A DNA stretch of 64,000 nt. It comes from Paenibacillus sp. Soil750. GTDB taxonomy: Bacteria; Bacillota; Bacilli; Paenibacillales; NBRC-103111. Where the stretch lies: positions 175,982 through 239,981 of the forward strand of contig NZ_LMSD01000002.1 in NCBI RefSeq assembly GCF_001428045.1. Reading direction: 5' to 3'. The first letter of the stretch is position 1. Every line of letters begins with the position of its first letter. Of this stretch, positions 57,751 to 64,000 are shown one piece after another. The notes under the pieces were generated by a model that saw only the letters and a list, made by a program, of their open reading frames with translations, was not told where the DNA came from and ran no database searches. The position numbers were made by a program, and so were the translations under genes.

Positions 57751-58665
57751 TTATTTGAACATATTTTTAAGCACAAACCAGACATTGGCTGGACGCTCTG
57801 CTAACCTTCTCATGAAATAACCGAACCAATCCACGCCATATGGCACGTAAATACGAACACGGTAGCCTTCTTTCACGAGTTGCTTTTGCAAATCTTCACA
57901 GATTCCATAAAGCATTTGGAACTCGAACTGATCTTTCCCGATGTTATTCTCACTCACGAATTGTTTCGTGAAATTAATAATCACCTCATCATGACTAGCG
58001 ACAGCTGTATAGTGTCCATTCAACAGATGCTTCTGAATAATGACTTTGTAATTCTCATCGACAGCACTTTTCTCTGGAAAAGCAACCTCAGGAGACTCCT
58101 TATAAGCTCCCTTCACCAATCGCAAATTCGCGCCAAGCTCATGTAAATCATCAATATCCTTCAGAGTGCGGAACAGATAAGCCTGAATCACGATCCCGAC
58201 ATTGTCGTATTCTTGACGAAGCTCGCGGTAAATATCAAGCGAAACCTGACAATGCGCATAATCCTCCATATCGATACGGACAAAATTCCCATGCATCCGC
58301 GCACGATCCAATATCCGTTTCATGCTGCTTACGCAAAGTTCTCTGCTAATATCTAATCCTAAGGAAGTCATCTTCAAGGATAAATTGGAGCGAACGCCCG
58401 ACTCCGCAATCGCGTCGAGGGTTTGGATGCACATCGCAGCCGATTCTAACGCTTCTTCCTCGCTAAAAACAAACTCGCCCAAATGGTCCAACGTCGCCAC
58501 GCGGCCATCTTGATTCAAACCACGCACGGCATTGATCGATTGCTGAATCGTCTCACCAGCTACAAAGCGTGCTGCGCCAAATCGGAGTCCATATTTCTTC
58601 GCTAAGCGATTGGCTGCGCGACTTTTGCCTAGGGATTGAAACATATTACGCATCATGAGTTCCAT
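57751..58665 (-). CDS. putB: Proline dehydrogenase
   Basis: 304 residues, the monofunctional Gram-positive type. It oxidises proline to 1-pyrroline-5-carboxylate with FAD at the membrane face. Motifs: NLSLKMTSLGLDISRELC, then RIDMEDYAHCQVSLDIY, and LRLVKGAYKE, which line the TIM-barrel active site. The start follows GAGGCAACCACAG. First gene of the putB-pruA operon and divergent from a PAS/AAA+ regulator. Confidence 0.95.
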   Translation of the reverse strand: MELMMRNMFQSLGKSRAANRLAKKYGLRFGAARFVAGETIQQSINAVRGLNQDGRVATLDHLGEFVFSEEEALESAAMCIQTLDAIAESGVRSNLSLKMTSLGLDISRELCVSSMKRILDRARMHGNFVRIDMEDYAHCQVSLDIYRELRQEYDNVGIVIQAYLFRTLKDIDDLHELGANLRLVKGAYKESPEVAFPEKSAVDENYKVIIQKHLLNGHYTAVASHDEVIINFTKQFVSENNIGKDQFEFQMLYGICEDLQKQLVKEGYRVRIYVPYGVDWFGYFMRRLAERPANVWFVLKNMFK

Positions 58666-58689
58666 CTGTGGTTGCCTCCAAGAAGAAAT

Positions 58690-58810
58690 TGTACACTTGT
58701 GTTTAATTTATAATCAAATTATACACTTTATTTTCGATTTTGAACACTATTTGTTTAAAAATAATTTCAAACTTGTACAATACACCGTTAATTCATGTCA
58801 TATCTGTACA
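58690..58810. promoter_or_regulatory. Putative control region with three TGTACA palindromes
   Basis: TGTACA occurs at 58690-58695, 58774-58779 and 58805-58810 in the putB/regulator divergent spacer. A TATAAT box for putB (minus strand, 58718-58723) suggests sigma-A use. No clear sigma-54 -24/-12 element (TGGCAC-TTGCA) was found. The palindromes could be activator sites; this is inference from repetition only. Confidence 0.35.
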
Positions 58811-58897
58811 ATATTCATCATAGAGCCAAGTTGTGTTGAATCACCTACCTTTTCATGGTAAATTAAAACCAAATAAGGCGGATAAAAGAGGGTTAAC

Positions 58898-60625
58898 ATG
58901 TTCATTCCTGAACACTTTCCATTACACACACAGATTCAAAGACTTCCAATAGAGACGACATTTACGGAGCTCATTTCTATTATTCAAAAAGGAACCGCCG
59001 TAATCGTCCAACAAGAAGGTGCCGCAGCATTATTTACACCAGAGGATGCAGAGTTATTGAAAGCTTTTGAAGCATCGACGATGCTTGCACATCTTGTAAA
59101 TATGAACTATTTTAACGTTCCAAATTGCTCATTGAAGGAGCTCCACGACCCAGACCACATTCAGCAGCTGATACGCAGAGAAACTCGCTCCTTTCTTTGC
59201 ACCAATGAACAAGACACTATTCTAGGCTATGTCCCCCTAGGTGCATATGCCGCATATGTGATGAATGAAGGGCAGAAGTGGTACGCCTACTTCGCTGCTC
59301 TCGCAGATACTGTGACTGACGCCGTCACCGTTGTTGATCGGGATGGTGCCGTGATTTGTTGGAACCCTGTCGCAGAAGAGCTCTATGGGCTGCCGCGTGA
59401 AGACATCGTTGGCAAGCGCATAGGTGAACATTTTGATGTGGAAACCTTAATGGTTTTGAAAATGTTAGATGAAGGCAGACTCATTCGCAATACATATCAC
59501 CGCCCAAGACCTGACACACATGTACTCATTAATGCATCACCGATCAGAGATGCCGCAGGCACGATAATTGGCGGTATTGCAACTGAACAAGATATTACTC
59601 AATTGGTGCGACTTAACGAACAATTAACAACAGTCGAGTCCGTTGGGCTTCCGAATGAAGCGTCGCAAGATGACCCTTTTGCCCTTATCAAAGGAAAGGG
59701 GCCTGCCATCGGCAAAGTTATTCAATGGGCCAAAAAAGTCGCGGCTACGGATACCCCCGTCCTGCTCATCGGAGAATCAGGCGTTGGGAAAGAGCAACTC
59801 GCCCAAATTATTCATCAATCGAGCTCGCGCTCGAAGCAGCCTTTTATAACTGTTCATTGCGGCATTGTACCTGCTGGCATTTTGGAAACGGAATTGTTCG
59901 GCTATCAAGGTGGGGCATTCAGTGGAAACGAAAGTGGTCAACCCGGTAAATTAGAATTAGCCAAAGAGGGTACACTATTTATTAACGAAATTGAGAAAAT
60001 GTCTCTGGAGCTTCAAGCCAAACTCTATCGATACATCACCAAGCAAATGCTTGTCCGTTCTGGCGGCAATCAACCTATCAGTGTAAGAACTCGCATTATT
60101 ATTGCAACTACGCAGGATCTTGCTAGCAAGGTTGCTTCCCATGAATTCAGAACTGATCTTTACTATGCGCTGAATGTTGTTTCTATCCGAATCCCACCTT
60201 TGCGTGAACGAAACGAAGATATCCCGGCGATGGTTCATATGTATTTGAAGCAATTTTCAATGCATTACCAGAAACCAGCACCTGGTCTGTCGCCAGAGGT
60301 AATTCTAGCGCTGTCCCAATACAATTGGCCTGGCAACATTCAAGAATTGAAAAATATCATTGAGCGGTGCATTATTTTAAATGAAGATGAGATGATCACG
60401 CTTGAACATTTACCACCTGCCTTGCAAGAGCAGCAGCCAAGTCTGATTCAGGATGCAGAAGCATACGGTTTTCAACTGAAGGAAAAAGCTGCAGAAACGG
60501 ATGAAATCACGTTAATCGAAGAAGCTTTAGCCAAAACAGCGGGCAACAAAAGTGCGGCAGCAAAGTTACTTGGGATCTCTCGCGGAACGCTTTACAATAA
60601 AATGAAAGAATTCGAGTTGGAATAA
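58898..60625 (+). CDS. PAS - AAA+ (sigma-54-activator-like) regulator of proline catabolism
   Basis: 575 residues. A PAS domain (about 132-235, TVVDRDGAVICWNPVAEELY) leads to an AAA+ module with Walker A GESGVGKE (292-299) and a C-terminal Fis-type helix-turn-helix (NKSAAAKLLGISRGTLYNKM). Two key motifs are altered: the sigma-54 contact loop GAFTGA reads GAFSGN (339-344), and the Walker B, usually LFLDE, reads LFINE (Asp to Asn). It is divergent from putB-pruA and probably controls them, like RocR in Bacillus. With these changes it may work with sigma-A, as TyrR does, or not hydrolyse ATP normally. Confidence 0.88.
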   Translation: MFIPEHFPLHTQIQRLPIETTFTELISIIQKGTAVIVQQEGAAALFTPEDAELLKAFEASTMLAHLVNMNYFNVPNCSLKELHDPDHIQQLIRRETRSFLCTNEQDTILGYVPLGAYAAYVMNEGQKWYAYFAALADTVTDAVTVVDRDGAVICWNPVAEELYGLPREDIVGKRIGEHFDVETLMVLKMLDEGRLIRNTYHRPRPDTHVLINASPIRDAAGTIIGGIATEQDITQLVRLNEQLTTVESVGLPNEASQDDPFALIKGKGPAIGKVIQWAKKVAATDTPVLLIGESGVGKEQLAQIIHQSSSRSKQPFITVHCGIVPAGILETELFGYQGGAFSGNESGQPGKLELAKEGTLFINEIEKMSLELQAKLYRYITKQMLVRSGGNQPISVRTRIIIATTQDLASKVASHEFRTDLYYALNVVSIRIPPLRERNEDIPAMVHMYLKQFSMHYQKPAPGLSPEVILALSQYNWPGNIQELKNIIERCIILNEDEMITLEHLPPALQEQQPSLIQDAEAYGFQLKEKAAETDEITLIEEALAKTAGNKSAAAKLLGISRGTLYNKMKEFELE

Positions 60626-60643
60626 ATAGAGTTCGCGTAATAA

Positions 60644-60720
60644 GAAAAAGCTCAAGTAACTACCATTCATCCCTAGTAATAGACTGGGCAATGAATAGGA
60701 GTTACCTTGAGCTCTGTTAT
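60644..60720. terminator. Bidirectional long-stem terminator
   Basis: AGCTCAAGTAACTACCATTC (from 60649) pairs, with a few mismatches, with the segment ending TTGAGCT at 60713. A/T-rich flanks lie on both sides. It is shared by the convergent regulator and collagen-like genes. Confidence 0.75.
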
Positions 60721-60745
60721 TAATAACCTAACTATTATCTAAACA

Positions 60746-62446
60746 TTAGTTAATCGTAATACCTGCACTAGCAAAGCCTATTACAGTTTCCAGAAGATCT
60801 AGACCGCCTGTATCGAGGGAGAATACCATTAAGAGGCGATCTTGTGCTGCAACTGCCACATTAACTGGAAGTATTGCATTCCTAGTCGTACCTATATTAA
60901 TTAAACCAGTTAATGCTGGAGTCAACGGTAATACAGCAGAGGTCGGCGAGAAGATATTACTACCTGCAGCTGCTCTATATAAGGTTGCCCTGATCGTGAC
61001 TGGGCTTGCCACCGTGACGCCAGCCGTAACACTGAAAAATGCAGATATAGATGTGACTGTTCCGGCGCGAGGTGAGGAGAATGCGAAGTCGAGAAGTCCA
61101 CCGCTTGCCGAGAGATTAATAGTTGCTCCACCAACAACAACATTATCGACTGAACTTCCGAAGCCGATAAGGCCTCCAGTGTTGAGCACACCTCCTATAA
61201 CCGATGCTAATGCTACTGGAATACCTGATGCAAATGGAATAATGGATCCCGGTCCGGCTGCTCCCGTGGCTCCTGTCGCTCCAACTGCTCCCGTTTCACC
61301 TGCTGCTCCAGCTGCTCCCGTGGCTCCTGTTGCTCCTACTGTTCCTGCTGCTCCGGCTGCTCCCGTGGCTCCTGTTGCCCCTACTGTTCCGGCTGCTCCC
61401 GTGGCTCCTGTTGCTCCTGCAACTCCGGCTGCTCCCGTGGCTCCTGTTGCTCCTACTGTTCCGGCTGCTCCCGTGGCTCCTGCTGCTCCTGCAACTCCGG
61501 CTGCTCCCGTGGCTCCTGTTGCTCCTACTGCGCCAGCTGTCCCTGGCGCACCTGTTGCTCCCGTCGCTCCAGTTTCTCCTACCCCTGGACCCGTTGGTCC
61601 CATCGGACCTATTGCTCCCGTTGCTCCCGTTGCTCCTACACCCGTTGGACCCATCGGACCTAACGGCCCCATTGGTCCCATTGCTCCCGCTGCTCCTACA
61701 CCCGTTGGACCCATCGGACCCATCGGACCCATCGGACCTAACGGCCCCATTGGCCCCATTGGCCCCATTGCTCCCGCTGCTCCTACACCCGTTGGACCCA
61801 TCGGACCCATCGGACCTAACGGCCCCATTGGCCCCATTGGACCCATTGGACCCATTGGCCCCATTGGCCCCATTGCTCCCGCTGCTCCTGGTGCCCCGGT
61901 TGGTCCAGTGCCCCCAATTCCGTATGGTCCTGTTGCTCCAGTAGCTCCTGCTGCACCATGCGGTCCCGTTGGTCCATGGTGTCCATGATGTCCATGATCC
62001 CCTTTAGGACCTGTTGGACCTGTATGGCCTCTTTTACCTCTATCGCCATCGTCGCCTTTTTTGCCTTTTGGCCCTTTTGGCCCTGTTGGCCCTGTTGCTC
62101 CGATTGCTCCTGTTGCTCCATTTGCTCCAGTTGCACCGTGTGCTCCTGCTTCTCCAGTTGCCCCTGTTGCACCAGCCGCTCCTGCCGCTCCTGCTGCTCC
62201 TGCTGCTCCAGTGAAACCTCTGAAACCTCTAAAACCGCGTGGACCGCGATCTCCTTTGGGGCCTTTTTTACAGCATTTCCGCTTGATTTTCTTAAATACA
62301 ATTTTGTGACAGTGTTTCTTCACTCTTTTCTTACGTTTATGGCAGCCGCATCCACTTACTTTATGGAGCTTCGCTCCACTTTTTTTAATAATTACACGTT
62401 TTTTCACTGTCGTGGTACTTTTCTTTTTGCCAACTAAGAGACTCAA
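60746..62446 (-). CDS. Collagen-like protein with BclB-type C-terminal domain
   Basis: 566 residues, TTG start at 62446 behind AGGAGGTG. Residues 1-65 are very basic with cysteine pairs ([30 protein letters not shown]). About 300 residues of Gly-X-Y follow in blocks: GAAGAAG/GATG, a [16 protein letters not shown] charged block, a [12 protein letters not shown] block repeated with [10 protein letters not shown], and a GATG/GAAG block. The last 150 residues (from PFASGIPV, with GLIGFGSS and ending [11 protein letters not shown]) match the BclB-related C-terminal domain of exosporium proteins. It should form glycosylated or triple-helical surface filaments. Pro-poor triplets suit threonine O-glycosylation. 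Confidence 0.9.
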   Translation of the reverse strand: MSLLVGKKKSTTTVKKRVIIKKSGAKLHKVSGCGCHKRKKRVKKHCHKIVFKKIKRKCCKKGPKGDRGPRGFRGFRGFTGAAGAAGAAGAAGATGATGEAGAHGATGANGATGAIGATGPTGPKGPKGKKGDDGDRGKRGHTGPTGPKGDHGHHGHHGPTGPHGAAGATGATGPYGIGGTGPTGAPGAAGAMGPMGPMGPMGPMGPMGPLGPMGPMGPTGVGAAGAMGPMGPMGPLGPMGPMGPMGPTGVGAAGAMGPMGPLGPMGPTGVGATGATGAIGPMGPTGPGVGETGATGATGAPGTAGAVGATGATGAAGVAGAAGATGAAGTVGATGATGAAGVAGATGATGAAGTVGATGATGAAGAAGTVGATGATGAAGAAGETGAVGATGATGAAGPGSIIPFASGIPVALASVIGGVLNTGGLIGFGSSVDNVVVGGATINLSASGGLLDFAFSSPRAGTVTSISAFFSVTAGVTVASPVTIRATLYRAAAGSNIFSPTSAVLPLTPALTGLINIGTTRNAILPVNVAVAAQDRLLMVFSLDTGGLDLLETVIGFASAGITIN

Positions 62447-62642
62447 CTACAACACCTCCTGTGATGCTTCATCATACGGATTATCCCAGAGGTTTGTCTG
62501 TACTTTTTGGCAATAGATGGTTGTCCAGTCCAAAATATGCATATGACTATATGTATAGGAAAAATGTTTCTTCAATAGAAGCAAGAGTCAAAACTACTAC
62601 GTCGAGGAGGATGAATACATATCACCCGCTACCAAATTACCC

Positions 62643-62716
62643 AAAAAAAAAGACTCTATCTCCTAGATTTCATTCCCATCAAACATCATAGGGCAATGAA
62701 ACCAGACAGAATAGAG
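62643..62716 (-). terminator. Nested long-stem terminator
   Basis: On the minus strand, CTCTATT and GGTTTCATT-CCCTAT pair with ATGGGAATGAAATC and GATAGAG, followed by nine T. It ends the third collagen-like gene. The spacer 62447-62755 otherwise holds only the upstream region of the second collagen-like gene and no further gene. Confidence 0.75.
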
Positions 62717-62755
62717 CAATTTTCCAACTGAATATTGGATAGTATTTTGAAAATA

Positions 62756-64000
62756 TTAGTTAAGTGTAATACCAGCACTTGCATACCCAACTACAGTATT
62801 TAGAAGTGAAGCACCTGCTGCAGTAGCAGAAAACACCATTAACAGACGTGTTTGTGCTGGAACAGAAATCGATAAACCTGTAGTAATACCACTAGTAATA
62901 TCACCTAAGGATATTGGGGTTGGAAGACCTGGTGATAATGTTACGACAGCACCTGGAACTGGAGTAAATGAATTGCTAGTTGCCGTTGCGCTAAATAATC
63001 GAGCAGTTACTGTAATCGTTGTTCCTATACCGATAGCTAATGCTGCAGTCTCACTGAAGAACGCTGAAATTTCTGTGATAATTACAGGTCTCGATACAGA
63101 AAATGCAAAGTCAAGAAGAGGACCCACAATAGTACCTGTTAAATCGATAACTGGACCAGGTAATAAGGTAACATTAGAAGCTGAACTTCCAAATCCTACA
63201 AGTCCTGCTGTTCCAGCTAATCCAAGTGCAACAGTTGTCATCGTAATTGGTCCACCAGATGCAAATGGAACATATGCGCCTGATCCGGGTATACCTGTAG
63301 CTCCTGTTGCTCCAGCTGCTCCCGTTGCACCAGTTGCTCCGGTTGCTCCAACTTCTCCTGTTGCTCCGGTTGCTCCCGTTGCTCCTGTTGCTCCGGTTGG
63401 TCCTGGTGGACCACCTGCTGGCCCCGTCGCTCCGGTCGCTCCTGTGTCACCAACTGCTCCGGTTGCTCCCGTTGCTCCCGTTGCTCCTGTTGCACCAACA
63501 GCTCCAACGACACCTGTTGCTCCCGTTGCTCCGGTTGCTCCGGTTGCTCCAACTTCTCCAACTGCTCCTGTTGCTCCCGTTGCTCCGGTTGCACCAACAG
63601 CTCCAACGACACCTGTTGCTCCCGTTGCTCCCGTTGCTCCAACTTCTCCAACTGCTCCGGTTGCTCCCGTTGCTCCTGTTGCACCAACTGCTCCAACGAC
63701 ACCTGTTGCTCCCGTTGCTCCGGTTGCTCCAACTTCTCCAACTGCTCCTGTTGCCCCCGTTGCTCCTGTTGCACCAACTGCTCCAACTTCTCCTGTTGCT
63801 CCGGTTGCACCTGTTGCACCAACTGCACCAACTGCTCCTGTTGCTCCGGTTGCTCCAACTACACCTGTTGCTCCTGTTGCACCTGTTGCACCAACTGCAC
63901 CAACTGCTCCTGTTGCTCCGGTTGCTCCAACTACACCTGTTGCTCCCGTTGCTCCGGTTGCTCCAACTTCTCCAACTGCTCCTGTTGCCCCGGTTGCTCC
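62756..64000 (-). CDS. Collagen-like protein with BclB-type C-terminal domain (5' end outside window)
   Basis: The frame is open from the stop at 62756 to the window edge, giving about 415 residues. The visible N-terminal side is a long Gly-X-Y array with a period near 30 residues, made of [15 protein letters not shown] and [15 protein letters not shown] units. It is followed by [20 protein letters not shown] and a C-terminal domain of about 170 residues that starts VPFASGGPI and ends [12 protein letters not shown]. This domain is homologous to that of the preceding collagen-like protein (shared [27 protein letters not shown] and YASAGIT), so the two genes are tandem paralogues. Confidence 0.9.
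   Translation of the reverse strand, partial: GATGATGAVGEVGATGATGATGVVGATGATGAVGAVGATGATGATGVVGATGATGAVGAVGATGATGATGEVGAVGATGATGATGAVGEVGATGATGATGVVGAVGATGATGATGAVGEVGATGATGATGVVGAVGATGATGATGAVGEVGATGATGATGATGVVGAVGATGATGATGATGAVGDTGATGATGPAGGPPGPTGATGATGATGATGEVGATGATGATGAAGATGATGIPGSGAYVPFASGGPITMTTVALGLAGTAGLVGFGSSASNVTLLPGPVIDLTGTIVGPLLDFAFSVSRPVIITEISAFFSETAALAIGIGTTITVTARLFSATATSNSFTPVPGAVVTLSPGLPTPISLGDITSGITTGLSISVPAQTRLLMVFSATAAGASLLNTVVGYASAGITLN

Noticed and set aside
60996..62437. Plus-strand frames of 100-330 residues opposite the second collagen-like gene
   Set aside because: Same reason: antisense reading of Gly-X-Y repeats, Pro-Val-Ala runs without family similarity.
63238..63858. 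Gln/Glu-rich 206-residue minus-strand frame
   Set aside because: It is the collagen-like array read in the wrong frame; the correct frame is open to the window edge and joins the C-terminal domain.
63300..64000. Regular repeats that could suggest CRISPR or a minisatellite
   Set aside because: The period is a multiple of nine and encodes Gly-X-Y triplets; there are no unique spacers of constant size.

Overview
The window reads as a chromosomal segment of a low-to-mid GC, endospore-forming Firmicute, most likely Paenibacillus. The evidence is strong AGGAGG-type ribosome sites, YesM/YesN-type two-component pairs beside sugar ABC transporters, an Sda-like sporulation checkpoint protein, a CotH-family kinase, BclA/BclB-like collagen-like proteins and CcpA (cre) operator matches. 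No rRNA, tRNA, CRISPR array or complete mobile element was seen. The only phage or recombinase trace is a truncated integrase-fold remnant.

Layout. 1-3.4 kb: a Tat-signal flavin amine oxidase (cut by the window edge) lies divergent from a short TnrA/GlnR-like regulator and tatC, followed by a LysR regulator; a TnrA/GlnR-type operator sits between the divergent genes. 3.7-6.4 kb: integrase-fold remnant, EamA exporter and iron alcohol dehydrogenase. 6.5-17.1 kb: a 1,729-aa Ser/Thr kinase-ATPase-GAF-histidine kinase hybrid behind a carotenoid-desaturase-like oxidoreductase, a chemoreceptor, and a membrane pseudokinase with one PASTA domain. 17.4-21 kb: cysJI sulfite reductase. 21.2-28.4 kb: sugar ABC transporter (no ATPase gene) with its own YesM/YesN pair, then two overlapping tiny genes, one an sda homologue. 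28.7-37.6 kb: comFB-like gene, GH78 rhamnosidase, membrane hydrolase, orphan CitA-like sensor kinase, internally deleted SDR gene, greA, glutamate racemase, Cof-type phosphatase and a ClpP-like protease.

37.7-50.3 kb is a polysaccharide-utilisation block, all on the minus strand: sensor kinase, response regulator, binding protein, two permeases, heparinase II/III-type lyase and a large secreted GH2 enzyme. Three cre-like sites mark its promoters, suggesting CcpA catabolite repression. 50.6-52.8 kb: possible PD-(D/E)XK-like protein with a winged helix, an alkyltransferase-like (ATL) DNA-repair protein and a lactonase. 53-55.9 kb: frameshifted collagen-like gene divergent from a CotH-like kinase. 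56.1-60.6 kb: proline catabolism (putB, pruA) with a divergent PAS/AAA+ regulator whose sigma-54 motifs are degenerate. 60.7-64 kb: two more collagen-like genes sharing a BclB-type C-terminal domain, the last running off the window.

The most unusual elements are the nitrogen-operator/Tat amine oxidase locus, the collagen-like/CotH surface cluster, several proteins keeping a fold but losing key catalytic residues (pseudokinase, ClpP-like, AAA+ regulator, ATL), and the unannotated small-gene pair containing sda.
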